A DNA stretch of 24,321 nucleotides from Bacillota bacterium (GCA_023398105.1 JAEWST010000161.1:1-24321), one strand, 5' to 3'; shown: positions 1-8,848, numbered from the stretch's first letter. Translations and numbers: made by a program. Notes: generated by a model from the letters alone, not told the origin.

Positions 1-2300
1 CAGACAGACCACAGGGTCAGTATAATAATGGACAGAGGTCAGACAGACCACAGGGTCAATATAATGGACAAAGAACAGACAGACCACAGGGTCAATATAA
101 TGGACAGAGGACAGACAGACCACAAGGTCAATATGGTCAAAGAACAGATAGACCACAGGGTCAATATAGTGGACAAAGAACAGACAGGCCTCAGGGTCAG
201 TACAAACCACAAGGTTTGGATATACCCAAGCCAGATGCAGCAATTGCTCAAGAACAGTTTGACTCACAGAGGAACGAAGCTAGAAGAGAGTTCCAAAGTA
301 AGGATTTTGATAAAACAGCAAAAAGAGATGAAAATAAGAAAAAGGAAACTCCAAAAAGTGGCGTAGTTCAAAATAAACATAGTAGGGTAAGACCTCAAAA
401 AATTGTTATTGAAAAGAAAGGTGTTTCAGAAATTCTTTCTGAAGAATATATTTTTAACGAATTCTATAATGATGATGGAAAGAAAAAGAGACTCCCCAAA
501 AACAGGAAGAATGATAAACTTCAAGTTAAGTATATTCCGCCAAAAGCAGTTCTTACTTCAATAACAATACCTGAGATTATTACAGTAAAAGAATTGTCTG
601 AAGCACTTAAAAAGACTTCAACTGAAGTCATAAAGAAGCTTATGACCTTTGGAATAATGGCTACACTTAATAATGATGTGGATTTTGACACTGCAACAAT
701 TATTGCAGAAGAGTTTGGAGTCAAGACAGAAAAAGCAGTACAGGTTAGCGAAGAAGATATACTCTTTGATGATATTGAAGAGGTTGATGAAACAAAATTA
801 AAGTCTAGACCTCCAGTTGTTGTTGTTATGGGTCACGTAGACCACGGAAAGACTTCATTACTTGATGCAATAAGAAGTACTCATGTAATTGATAGTGAAG
901 CAGGTGGAATTACTCAGCATATAGGTGCTTATACAGTTAAGGCAAAAGATAGACCTATTACATTTTTAGATACTCCTGGTCATGAAGCATTTACAGCAAT
1001 GCGTGCTAGAGGTGCTCAGATTACAGATATAGCTATATTAGTTGTTGCAGCAGATGATGGAGTAATGCCACAAACTATTGAAGCTATTAACCATGCAAAA
1101 GCCGCAAATGTATCAATTATTGTTGCAATTAACAAGATTGATAAACCTGGTGCAAATATGGATAGAGTTAAGCAAGAGCTTACCGAGCATGGTATTGTTG
1201 CAGAAGAATGGGGCGGAGATGCAATAATGGTTCCTGTTTCTGCAAAGAAAAGAGAGAACATAGATCAATTATTAGAAATGGTTATTCTTGCAGCAGATAT
1301 GTTGGAATTAAAGGCTGACCCTGATAGACAGGCTAAAGGAACAATTATTGAAGCCAAGCTTGATAAAGAAAGAGGACCTGTTGCAACAATGCTAGTTCAA
1401 AGAGGGACTTTGAAAGCAGGAGATTCAATTATAGCAGGTTCTGCTTTTGGTAGAATCAAAGCTATGACAAATGATAAGGGTATTGCTATTAAGAGTGCTG
1501 GACCTTCAATGCCTGTAGAAATTTTAGGTATGAATGAGGTTCCTGATGCTGGAGAATTATTCTATGCAGTTACTGATGAAAAGGTTGCAAAACACCTAGT
1601 TGAGAAGAGAAAGTATAAACAAAAGGAACAGCAATACAGAAGTGCAAAAGTTAGTCTTGAAGACCTTTATTCTCAGATTAAAGCGGGTAAGGTTAAAGAT
1701 TTGAATTTGGTTATTAAGGCAGATGTTCAAGGTTCACTTGAGGCTGTGAAGTCTTCACTTATAAAGTTGAGCAATGATGAGGTGAGGGTAAATGTTGTTC
1801 ACTATGCTGTAGGTGCTATAACAGAGTCTGATGTTACATTGGCACAGGTTTCAAATGCTATTATAATCGGATTTAATGTAAGACCTGGTATAAATGTAAC
1901 TGAGGCAGCTAAAAATGCTGAGGTTGATTTAAGACTATACAGTATTATATACAAAGCTATTGAAGATGTTCAATCTGCAATGAATGGGTTACTTGAGCCT
2001 ACTTACAAGGAGGTTGTGCTTGGACATATTGAAATCAGACAGGTATTTAAAGTTTCAAATGTTGGTACAATTGGTGGAGCTTATGTTACAGATGGTAAGG
2101 TACAAAGAAATTCAGAGGTTAGGCTTGTGAGAGAAGGAATAGTAATCCATGAAGGCAAGCTTGCATCACTTAAGAGATTTAAAGATGATGTTAAAGAAGT
2201 TGCTCAAGGTTATGAATGTGGTGTTTCAATAGAGAAATTCAATGATATTAAAGAAGGCGATGTAATTGAAGCATTTATCATGGAGGAAGTAAAAAGGTAG
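1..2300 (+). CDS. infB: Translation initiation factor IF-2, 5' end outside the window
   Basis: IF-2 is the GTPase that places initiator fMet-tRNA on the 30S subunit and promotes 50S joining. The frame is open from base 3, so the gene begins upstream; a TTG at 216 is only an internal leucine. In order: a Q/G/R/N-rich repeat segment (3-209), a charged linker, an IF2_N-like domain (about 548-725), the G domain with GHVDHGKT (about 831-854), DTPGHEAF, NKID and SAK motifs, then the C-terminal beta-barrel and initiator-tRNA binding domains. The C-terminus is intact, ending EEVKR before TAG. The disordered N-terminus is the variable part of bacterial IF-2. It heads the rbfA-nrnA-truB-ribF run, but a 572-bp gap separates it from rbfA. 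Confidence 0.97.
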   Translation, partial: DRPQGQYNNGQRSDRPQGQYNGQRTDRPQGQYNGQRTDRPQGQYGQRTDRPQGQYSGQRTDRPQGQYKPQGLDIPKPDAAIAQEQFDSQRNEARREFQSKDFDKTAKRDENKKKETPKSGVVQNKHSRVRPQKIVIEKKGVSEILSEEYIFNEFYNDDGKKKRLPKNRKNDKLQVKYIPPKAVLTSITIPEIITVKELSEALKKTSTEVIKKLMTFGIMATLNNDVDFDTATIIAEEFGVKTEKAVQVSEEDILFDDIEEVDETKLKSRPPVVVVMGHVDHGKTSLLDAIRSTHVIDSEAGGITQHIGAYTVKAKDRPITFLDTPGHEAFTAMRARGAQITDIAILVVAADDGVMPQTIEAINHAKAANVSIIVAINKIDKPGANMDRVKQELTEHGIVAEEWGGDAIMVPVSAKKRENIDQLLEMVILAADMLELKADPDRQAKGTIIEAKLDKERGPVATMLVQRGTLKAGDSIIAGSAFGRIKAMTNDKGIAIKSAGPSMPVEILGMNEVPDAGELFYAVTDEKVAKHLVEKRKYKQKEQQYRSAKVSLEDLYSQIKAGKVKDLNLVIKADVQGSLEAVKSSLIKLSNDEVRVNVVHYAVGAITESDVTLAQVSNAIIIGFNVRPGINVTEAAKNAEVDLRLYSIIYKAIEDVQSAMNGLLEPTYKEVVLGHIEIRQVFKVSNVGTIGGAYVTDGKVQRNSEVRLVREGIVIHEGKLASLKRFKDDVKEVAQGYECGVSIEKFNDIKEGDVIEAFIMEEVKR
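3..209 (+). repeat. 36-bp in-frame tandem repeats encoding the IF-2 N-terminal segment
   Basis: Units start at 3, 42, 78, 114, 147 and 183, with lengths 39, 36, 36, 33 and 36 bp and then a partial unit. Each encodes DRPQGQY followed by NGQRT, SGQRT or GQRT. All length differences are multiples of 3, so the infB frame is kept. More units may lie upstream of the edge. The peptide is basic, Gln/Gly-rich and probably disordered. Confidence 0.93.
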
Positions 2301-2311
2301 GGAGTTCTAAC

Positions 2312-2325
2312 AGTTGTATACAACT
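2312..2325. other. 14-bp perfect palindrome after infB
   Basis: AGTTGTATACAACT is its own reverse complement with no spacer and starts 11 nt after the infB stop. It has the symmetry of a dimeric regulator site, but no promoter lies clearly beside it and chance is possible in AT-rich DNA. Confidence 0.3.
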
Positions 2326-2565
2326 TGCTCTCGACAGAGTTTAGAAAGTTCAATTGGAATAAGTAGTTAGTAATATTACAGTTGTCTTGCTATTGAGTAG
2401 GTTGAAGAGGATTAATATCCAATTCAGCCTATTTGTATATATTTTTTGATGTTTTCCAAATTAAAAAAGTGATACCACATTTATAAATGCAAATTAGTAT
2501 AAAACAAAAGTAGTGGTAATACTAAAGAAATACTACGTATTTGATAAGTAATTAACGCAAACTTC

Positions 2566-2623
2566 GTACAAAAAAATCTATGGTGCTGTGGAATTATCAA
2601 TGGTTTGTTGCCAAAATAATTGC
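2566..2623. repeat. R-family dispersed repeat, copy 1
   Basis: The copy reads GTACAAAAAAATCTATGGTGC, then ATGGTTTGTTGCC, ending AAAATAATTGC. Its last 31 bases (2593-2623) match 16695-16725 at 28 positions, and its first part matches 16744-16790. The function is unknown. On the minus strand the repeat can be read as NYFGNKPL-like residues, but the other copies do not keep that frame open, so a non-coding repeat is preferred. Confidence 0.6.
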
Positions 2624-2806
2624 TAGGAACTAGCATTATTCCTTCGGAGTAGCTTTGCCGCTTTTCCACATTCACCATCCATGGTTCATAGTGTTCTAAA
2701 ACCGACATTGTATCGGTTAAGAATAGATTTTCATGCAATAATAGTTGATTTTAAGAAATAATTTAGAAATTAATACGTAGGTTAAAGAACTTAATAATAT
2801 TTAGGC

Positions 2807-2872
2807 AGGAGGTGCTAAGTTCATACTGGTACATTAATTAGTATTTAATGTAAACAAGAGTATGACATAAAT
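2807..2872 (+). promoter_or_regulatory. Leader of rbfA: strong SD separated from ATG by a 15-bp compound hairpin
   Basis: AGGAGGTG lies at 2807-2814, but the rbfA ATG is at 2873. Between them are an outer stem TCATACT (2821-2827) with AGTATGA (2859-2865) and an inner stem TACATTAA (2830-2837) with TTAATGTA (2845-2852), loop 2838-2844. Both stems are perfect. Folding would leave about 15 nt between SD and ATG. Only a weak AAGAG (2856-2860) lies linearly upstream of the start. Looping-out for initiation is an inference. Confidence 0.55.
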
Positions 2873-3226
2873 ATGGCTGATAGAATAACAAGAATATCTG
2901 AGGAAGTAAAAAAAGAAATAAGTAGTATAATTCAAAATGAGATTAAGGATCCAAGACTACCAAGTTTAGTGAGTATTATAGACTGTCAAGTGACAAAAGA
3001 TTTGGGACATGCAAAAGTCTATGTGAGTGTTATGGGGACAGAAGAGGAAAAGAAGAATGCCATAAAAGCTCTTAAAAGTGCTGCTGGTTTCATAAGAAGA
3101 GAGCTTGGACACAGAGTACAGCTGAGAGCTACTCCAGAAATTCATTTTGAATTGGATAATTCAATTGAGCATGGAATGTATATAAATAAATTGTTAGATG
3201 ACGCAAAAAGGGATTATAAGGAATAA
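2873..3226 (+). CDS. rbfA: Ribosome-binding factor A
   Basis: RbfA binds the 30S subunit in late assembly and helps 16S rRNA maturation, especially in the cold. The 117-aa product has the compact single-KH fold pattern: an N-terminal RITRISEEVKKEI helix, then IKDPRLPSLVSI and LGHAKVYVSV strands, a helix with FIRRELG, and the closing TPEIHFELDNSIEHG. Length and motifs are normal. It lies directly before nrnA (3 bases between the stop and a GTG at 3230, 15 before the chosen nrnA ATG). ATG 2873 fits the family N-terminus; the initiation region is unusual (see the leader feature). Confidence 0.96.
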   Translation: MADRITRISEEVKKEISSIIQNEIKDPRLPSLVSIIDCQVTKDLGHAKVYVSVMGTEEEKKNAIKALKSAAGFIRRELGHRVQLRATPEIHFELDNSIEHGMYINKLLDDAKRDYKE

Positions 3227-3241
3227 TTTGTGGGGGCTAAA

Positions 3242-4195
3242 ATGGAAAAAGAAATTGTGAAACTAATATCTGAAGCTGGAAGTATTGCAATATATCCACA
3301 TATCAGTGCTGATGGAGATGCAATTGGTTCCTCTTTTGCTTTGGGCTTAGCACTTAGAAATGCAGGCAAGCAGGTAGTGGTATATATAGAAGAAGATATT
3401 CCAACAGTGTACAGGTTTTTACCTGGTCTGGAATTAGCAGGCTTCTATGATGCATCCTGTGATGTTGCGGACATAAATATAGCACTAGATACAGGCGATG
3501 TAGGCAGATTAGGTTCAAGAGCTGAGGTGTTTTTTAATGCACCCTGTACAATAAACATTGACCATCATATTACTAATACAAAATATGCACATTTCAATTT
3601 TGTTAATGCTATGTCTGCATCTACTGGTGAAATTATCTATACTCTATTAAGAGAATTAAAATTAGAAATAAATTCAGATATTGCTACATGTTTATATACA
3701 GCAATAGCAACAGACACTGGTGGTTTCCAGTATCAAAATACAACGGCAGAGACACATAAAATAACTGCAGAATTACTTTCAACAGGTATTAATGTTGGTG
3801 AGATTTCTCAGAGGATTTATGATAACACCACTTATGAAAAACTTAGATTAACTGCAAAAGCCATTGAATTGCTTGAATTACACGATAACTCTAAGCTTGC
3901 AGTTGTTGCGTTATCTTTGGACAATATTTTGTCAATAGGTGCAAAGGAAGAGGATTGTGATGGTATTGTAAATATAGGCAGATCAATAGAAAGTGTTGAG
4001 GTATCTGCATTAATAAAAGAAAAAAGTAATAACGAGATTAGAGTAAATCTGAGATCAAAAACTTTTGTTGATGTCTCTGAAGTTGCGGCAACTTTTGATG
4101 GCGGTGGTCATAAGAGGGCAGCTGGATGTACAATTATTGGTACCTTAGAAGAAGCAAAGAATAAAATTATAGAGGCTATAAGGGAAAAATTATAA
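3242..4195 (+). CDS. nrnA: DHH-family bifunctional oligoribonuclease/pAp phosphatase NrnA
   Basis: NrnA degrades 2-5 nt RNA fragments and dephosphorylates 3'-phosphoadenosine 5'-phosphate in the cytoplasm. The 317-aa protein shows the DHH phosphoesterase metal ligands: YPHISADGDAIGSS (His20, Asp24, Asp26), ALDTGD (Asp83) and IDHH (107-109), then a DHHA1 domain with GGGHKRAAG near residue 286. ATG 3242 is chosen because GGGGG (3232-3236) lies 5 nt upstream; GTG 3230 would only add MGAK. Placement between rbfA and truB is the standard Firmicutes order. Its TAA directly abuts the truB ATG, suggesting translational coupling. Confidence 0.94.
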   Translation: MEKEIVKLISEAGSIAIYPHISADGDAIGSSFALGLALRNAGKQVVVYIEEDIPTVYRFLPGLELAGFYDASCDVADINIALDTGDVGRLGSRAEVFFNAPCTINIDHHITNTKYAHFNFVNAMSASTGEIIYTLLRELKLEINSDIATCLYTAIATDTGGFQYQNTTAETHKITAELLSTGINVGEISQRIYDNTTYEKLRLTAKAIELLELHDNSKLAVVALSLDNILSIGAKEEDCDGIVNIGRSIESVEVSALIKEKSNNEIRVNLRSKTFVDVSEVAATFDGGGHKRAAGCTIIGTLEEAKNKIIEAIREKL

Positions 4196-5134
4196 ATGAA
4201 TGGTATTCTGAATGTTTTGAAACCTGCTGGTATGACCTCATTTGATGTTATTGCTGTTGCAAGAAAAATCACACATCAAAAGAAGATAGGTCATACAGGA
4301 ACTTTGGATCCATCAGCAGTAGGAGTATTACCAATATGCTTTGGAAATGCGACAAAGGCAATTGAGTTTATGATTGATAAGGATAAGGTTTATCGTGCTG
4401 AGATGACCTTAGGTGTCACAACTGATACGCAGGATTCATCTGGAAAGGTTATTTCATCACATTTGGTAGATGTTAATTATAATGAAATAGTAAATGTATG
4501 CAACAGTTTTATAGGTGAGCTTGCTCAGCTTCCGCCAATGTATTCGGCAATTAAGGTTGGTGGCAAGAAGCTTTATGAAATTGCAAGACAGGGTGAAACT
4601 ATTGAACGTGATGCAAGAAACATAGTAATTTACAGTATAAATGTAATTAGGATATGGGATGAGAAAACAGTCTTTAGTAATAATGATAATATAGTTGAAT
4701 ATGCTACTAAAAAAGTAATATTTGACGTACATTGCTCAAAAGGGACTTATATCAGAACGCTTTGCAATGACATTGGAGAAAAGCTTAGATGTGGAGCTCA
4801 TATGTCCTTTTTAGTTAGGACAAGAGCTGGGAAATATGATTTACACTCAGCACTTACTCTTGAAGAGATAATGGAGCTGGCAAACAATAATACTCTTGAA
4901 AGCAAATTAATACCAGTTGAGACAGTGTTTGGAGAATATGATAAAGTACGGCTAAATGAGTCAGATACTGCTAAATACAACAATGGTGTATGGATAAAAA
5001 CTATTTTTGAAAAGGAAAAATCAAATATTACTAAAAGAGTATACGCAAGTGATGGTGTTTTTTTAGGAATAGGTGAGGTTTTTAATGATGGACAAGGCAT
5101 GTGTTTAAAATCAAAAAAGTTCTTTAGGGGATAG
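4196..5134 (+). CDS. truB: tRNA pseudouridine(55) synthase TruB
   Basis: TruB makes pseudouridine 55 in the T-loop of tRNAs. The 312-aa product has LNVLKPAGMTS at the N-terminus, the catalytic motif GHTGTLDPSAVGVLP with Asp38 as the nucleophile, QLPPMYSAIKVGGKKLYE and KGTYIRTLCNDIGEKL. A C-terminal PUA-like region follows. The ATG begins immediately after the nrnA stop with only a distant AAGGG upstream, so coupling to nrnA is likely. The last two bases of its TAG stop are the first two bases of a C-family hairpin repeat. Confidence 0.96.
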   Translation: MNGILNVLKPAGMTSFDVIAVARKITHQKKIGHTGTLDPSAVGVLPICFGNATKAIEFMIDKDKVYRAEMTLGVTTDTQDSSGKVISSHLVDVNYNEIVNVCNSFIGELAQLPPMYSAIKVGGKKLYEIARQGETIERDARNIVIYSINVIRIWDEKTVFSNNDNIVEYATKKVIFDVHCSKGTYIRTLCNDIGEKLRCGAHMSFLVRTRAGKYDLHSALTLEEIMELANNNTLESKLIPVETVFGEYDKVRLNESDTAKYNNGVWIKTIFEKEKSNITKRVYASDGVFLGIGEVFNDGQGMCLKSKKFFRG

Positions 5135-5171
5135 CTCGAAAACAGAATTTGTGCAAACATGGTGCTTTTTG
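5133..5171 (+). repeat. C-family hairpin repeat, copy 1 (degenerate right arm)
   Basis: AGCTCGAAAAC (5133-5143) is followed by AGAATTTGTGCAAACATGGTGC, the family loop, but the right arm is TTTTTGC rather than TTTTCGAGCT, so the stem is damaged. The copy begins inside the truB stop codon. It matches copies at 18605, 20012 and 20117. Confidence 0.7.
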
Positions 5172-5249
5172 CATTATATTTTTATATCAGCCCAAAGGTA
5201 CTAAAGATCAGAAAAGTAGGGGTTACTAATAGAGTTTAGCTGTATTTGT

Positions 5250-5271
5250 CCACACAACGTGGGCGTGGAGG
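5250..5271 (+). promoter_or_regulatory. Mini-hairpin plus SD in front of ribF
   Basis: CCAC (5250-5253), ACAAC loop, GTGG (5259-5262), then GCGTGGAGG with the SD GGAGG at 5267-5271. The same layout (4-bp hairpin, then GGGCNTGG or GGCGTGG, SD, 5 nt, ATG) is seen at 18712-18731 and 20207-20227. Confidence 0.45.
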
Positions 5272-5276
5272 ATAGT

Positions 5277-6212
5277 ATGAAAGTTATTTATTCTAATAGT
5301 ATGGATAAGTATTTTAACTGTAATACAGGCGTAGGGCTAGGCAATTTTGATGGGCTACATATAGGTCATATGGCTCTTATTAATACATTGATTCGTGAAA
5401 CGCAATTAAATGGATTATCTTCAGTAGTATATAATTTTACCAAGCACCCAGAAAATATTCTTAGAAAGAAGCTTATTACGCCTTTACTATTAACTGAACA
5501 GAAAAAAATAGATTTGCTTAGTGAGATAAATTTAGATTACTTGTATTTTGACGAGTTTAATGAGGTTTTTTCAAGACTGTCCCCAGAGGAATTTATTAAA
5601 CAGATATTAATTGATAAACTTCATATAAAACTAGCTGTAGTTGGCTATGACTACAGATTTGGCTTTCAAGGTGAGGGTGATATTGAGTTTTTGAAAAAAC
5701 TGGGTAAAAAATATGGCTTTAGGGTTATAGTTATATCTCCTATTACCTGTGATAATGAAATTATTAGCAGTACAAGAATAAGAGAGCTTGTTATAAGCGG
5801 AGAACTTGAAACAGCTTATAAGCTTTTAGGAAGAAATTATTCAATTACTGCAGAGGTAGTAAGCGGCAGAAGAATCGGAAATACCATTGGTTATCCTACT
5901 GCAAACATTAATCCTGAAAGATTTTTGGTTTTGCCAGCTAATGGTGTGTATATTACAAAGACTTTGCTTGATGGCAAGTTCTATAACAGCATGACAAATG
6001 TAGGATTTAATCCAACCTTTGAAGACTGCAAAAATAAAAATGTAGAGACTCATATAATTGATTTTAATCAAGATATTTATGGTAAAAGGATAGAAGTATT
6101 CTTTCTTAAAAAGATTAGAGATGAAAGAAAGTTTGAGAGTGTTGAACAACTAATGCAACAAATATCCAAGGATATGTGTCAAACTAAAGAATATCTTGGT
6201 ATAGGAATATAA
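5277..6212 (+). CDS. ribF: Bifunctional riboflavin kinase/FAD synthetase
   Basis: RibF phosphorylates riboflavin to FMN and adenylylates FMN to FAD. The 311-aa product carries the nucleotidyltransferase motif GNFDGLHIGH (22-31), SSTRIREL (about 163) and the flavokinase motif RRIGNTIGYPTANI (about 198-211), so both domains are present. ATG 5277 is chosen because GGAGG (5267-5271) lies 5 nt upstream; GTG 5259 would start inside the mini-hairpin. It follows truB, as in many Firmicutes, after a 142-bp gap. hypF begins 2 nt after its stop, so the flavin and hydrogenase-maturation genes are probably co-transcribed here. Confidence 0.96.
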   Translation: MKVIYSNSMDKYFNCNTGVGLGNFDGLHIGHMALINTLIRETQLNGLSSVVYNFTKHPENILRKKLITPLLLTEQKKIDLLSEINLDYLYFDEFNEVFSRLSPEEFIKQILIDKLHIKLAVVGYDYRFGFQGEGDIEFLKKLGKKYGFRVIVISPITCDNEIISSTRIRELVISGELETAYKLLGRNYSITAEVVSGRRIGNTIGYPTANINPERFLVLPANGVYITKTLLDGKFYNSMTNVGFNPTFEDCKNKNVETHIIDFNQDIYGKRIEVFFLKKIRDERKFESVEQLMQQISKDMCQTKEYLGIGI

Positions 6213-6214
6213 CT

Positions 6215-8848
6215 ATGAATAAATATAGAATTATTGTTGCTGGAATTGTTCAAGGAGTAGGCTTTAGACCGTTTATATACAATTTATCTATTCAACTGGG
6301 TTTGAAAGGCTGGGTTGGTAATGCAGATAGTGATGTAGTAATTGAGATTGAAGCAAATAGTAATCAATTAGTTGATTTTCTAAATCATATCACAAAGGCT
6401 ACTCCTGCTCTAGCTAAAATTGAAGCAATTAACTATGAAGAATTACCATTTGAAGGCTTTAAAGACTTTTCAATAAAGCAAAGTCAAACAAGCCTTAAAG
6501 GTAATATTTTTATTTCTACTGATGTTGCTACATGCAAGGATTGTTTGAAGGAGCTTAAGGACAGAGATAACAGAAGATATCTGTATCCCTTTATTAATTG
6601 TACAAATTGCGGACCAAGGTTTACTATAATCAAAGATATTCCTTATGATAGAGATAAAACTACAATGGACAGCTTTTTCATGTGTGATAGCTGTAAACAA
6701 GAGTATACAGAACCTACAGATAGAAGGTACCATGCACAGCCTATAGCTTGTCACCATTGCGGACCTAGTTTGGAGATAGTATTAGGTAATTCAAATTCTC
6801 ATTTTACAATAGCTAATGAACATTTGCAAACCACCCTATGCAATAATTGTAACAGCTTTGACTCTCATATTAATAGTAAAAAATGTATTGAATATATTGC
6901 TGAAATAATAAAGACTGGGCAAATAGCTGCTATAAAGGGAATTGGCGGATACCATCTGTCATGTGATGCTTTAAATGATGGTGCAGTTGAGAGACTTAGA
7001 AATAGAAAGCATCGAGATAAAAAACCATTTGCATTGATGATGAAAAATATTGATGTAATTGCTAAGTATTGCAAAATGAATAATAAAGAAATGGAATTAT
7101 TAAAATCTCCTGCAAGCCCAATAGTGTTGCTTGAAAAAAAGGAAGGTATCAAACTTCCTGCGTCAATAGCTCCTCTTAATAGATATTTAGGTGTAATGCT
7201 GCCATATACTCCTATCCATCACATATTATTTGAACAGGAAGGCTTCCCTGAGTTAATAGTTATGACAAGCGGTAATTTATCAAGTGAGCCGATATTTTAT
7301 AAGGATGCTGACGCAATTGCTGCTCTTTCTGAAATTGCAGATGCCTTTTTAACACATAATCGGGATATATATATTCGGACTGATGACTCAGTCACAAGAG
7401 TTTTTGAATATAGAGAGTACATTATACGGCGTTCAAGAGGATATGTTCCCAAACCCATTATATTAGATATATATAAGCTGTTAAATATAGGTGAAAGCTT
7501 TAAAATACCATCAATTCTTGCTTGTGGAGGAGAACTGAAAAATGCGTTTTGCATGAATAAAAATAATTTGTTCTATTTGAGTCATCATATTGGGGATTTA
7601 GAAAATGAGTCCACTAATAATGCTTTTATTAGTGGAGTTGAGCATTATAGAAAATTATTTGATATTTCTGCTGATTATATTGCGTATGATCTTCACCCAA
7701 ATTATTTTTCCTCGCAATACGCTCTAAGTAATACTGAAAAAGAAAAAATCGGAATCCAACACCATAAAGCTCACATTGCAGCATGTATGGCTGAAAATCA
7801 ATTGAGCGGAGAAGTGATTGGTGTTTCCTTTGATGGGACAGGCTATGGAGATGACGGGAATATTTGGGGAGGAGAATTTTTTTTGGGAGGTTATTACGGT
7901 CTAGAAAGAGTTGGACATCTAGATTATGTTATGATGCCAGGAAGCGATTCGGCTGTAAAACATCCGTGGAGAATGGCTGTAAGCTATTTATATTCTGCTA
8001 AAAAGACTTGTTTGTTACAACATTGCAATGAGCAAGAAAATTGTGAGACTGGTAAGGTCAAATTAGCGGACAGAGAGAATAGCACCCTTCAAGCTAATTG
8101 CGGTTCTGATACTATGTACACAAGTGAAGCTGTTCACAAGAATAGAAATAGGAATTTGCTGGAAAATATAAGTCGAAATGATATAGAATTCACAATAAAA
8201 ATGTTAGAGAAGCAACTTAATTGTCCTAAGACTTCAAGTATGGGAAGATTTTTTGATGCAGTTTCTGCCTTACTGGGTATAAACACTGATATAAGCTATG
8301 AAGGTCAAGCGGCAATTGAGTTGGAATATTACTCTATTGAAGCAAATGCTGAACCCTATATTATTAATTTTTGTAATCAAAAACAAAGTGAAGAGCCTTA
8401 TGAAATAGAGCTATGCAGTCAAAATGGCTCTTCAACTATTGGAAATAGTTCAGTTGTCACAGGAAATATAAAAAGACTAGAAAGTGCTGATAGTCCTGAT
8501 AACAATATGGCAGGTTTTGTTGTAGAAACAAGCTGTATAATAAATCAAATAATTCAAGATATACAAGATGGACAGAGTAAGGAACATATTGCTTCAAGAT
8601 TTCATTCTACTATTGCCGAAATAGTTTTGCAGGGCTGTGAATTAATCAGAAAAAACAGTAGCATAAATTCAGTAGTTTTAAGCGGAGGCGTTTTTCAGAA
8701 TATTACTTTGCTTAAAATGAGTGTTGACAGGCTGAGAGAGCATAATTTTAATGTATATACTCATTCAGAGTATCCGACTAATGACGGTGGGATTGCATTT
8801 GGTCAAGCCGTTCTTGCACTAGGTCAGATTATTGGCAGGCATGCATAA
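6215..8848 (+). CDS. hypF: Carbamoyltransferase HypF, long form
   Basis: HypF hydrolyses carbamoyl phosphate, forms carbamoyl-AMP and passes the carbamoyl group to the HypE C-terminal cysteine, the source of the cyanide ligands of [NiFe] hydrogenase. Domains: acylphosphatase (VQGVGFRP 12-19, with Arg18 and Asn36), a zinc-finger pair (CKDC, CTNC, CDSC, CHHC, about 107-184), YrdC-like (GQIAAIKGIGGYH from about 233) and Kae1-like carbamoyltransferase (HHKAHIAACMAE about 515, FDGTGYGDDGNIWGGEF about 537, SGGVFQNITLLKM about 820). At 877 aa it exceeds the roughly 750 aa of E. coli HypF; extra Asn/Ser/Cys-rich stretches lie near 186-230, 590-650 and 707-768. The first includes a fifth CXXC (CNNC). 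Confidence 0.95.
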   Translation: MNKYRIIVAGIVQGVGFRPFIYNLSIQLGLKGWVGNADSDVVIEIEANSNQLVDFLNHITKATPALAKIEAINYEELPFEGFKDFSIKQSQTSLKGNIFISTDVATCKDCLKELKDRDNRRYLYPFINCTNCGPRFTIIKDIPYDRDKTTMDSFFMCDSCKQEYTEPTDRRYHAQPIACHHCGPSLEIVLGNSNSHFTIANEHLQTTLCNNCNSFDSHINSKKCIEYIAEIIKTGQIAAIKGIGGYHLSCDALNDGAVERLRNRKHRDKKPFALMMKNIDVIAKYCKMNNKEMELLKSPASPIVLLEKKEGIKLPASIAPLNRYLGVMLPYTPIHHILFEQEGFPELIVMTSGNLSSEPIFYKDADAIAALSEIADAFLTHNRDIYIRTDDSVTRVFEYREYIIRRSRGYVPKPIILDIYKLLNIGESFKIPSILACGGELKNAFCMNKNNLFYLSHHIGDLENESTNNAFISGVEHYRKLFDISADYIAYDLHPNYFSSQYALSNTEKEKIGIQHHKAHIAACMAENQLSGEVIGVSFDGTGYGDDGNIWGGEFFLGGYYGLERVGHLDYVMMPGSDSAVKHPWRMAVSYLYSAKKTCLLQHCNEQENCETGKVKLADRENSTLQANCGSDTMYTSEAVHKNRNRNLLENISRNDIEFTIKMLEKQLNCPKTSSMGRFFDAVSALLGINTDISYEGQAAIELEYYSIEANAEPYIINFCNQKQSEEPYEIELCSQNGSSTIGNSSVVTGNIKRLESADSPDNNMAGFVVETSCIINQIIQDIQDGQSKEHIASRFHSTIAEIVLQGCELIRKNSSINSVVLSGGVFQNITLLKMSVDRLREHNFNVYTHSEYPTNDGGIAFGQAVLALGQIIGRHA

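Larger units (their letters stand above)
2301..2872 (+). other. 572-bp gap between infB and rbfA
   Basis: No convincing gene. It holds a 14-bp perfect palindrome (2312-2325), an R-family repeat (2566-2623), a small hairpin TGCTAG-gaa-CTAGCA (2621-2635), another, AACCGA/TCGGTT (2700-2718), and the rbfA leader hairpin (2807-2872). No hairpin followed by a T-run was found, so nothing here clearly separates infB transcription from rbfA. Such a gap is long for this usually compact operon. Confidence 0.6.

Noticed and set aside
28..366. Plus-strand open frame of 112 codons over the first repeats
   Set aside because: It is an out-of-frame reading of the infB tandem repeats; the infB frame is open through the same bases and continues into recognised IF-2 domains.
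2481..2738. Minus-strand 85-codon frame containing NYFGNKPL-like residues
   Set aside because: No SD before its ATG, and it runs through the R-family repeat; the other repeat copies have stops in this reading, so it is probably not a gene.
5159..5239. Short open frame starting at the ATG inside the C-family loop after truB
   Set aside because: No SD, about 26 codons, and the ATG is part of the repeated loop sequence found in other copies.
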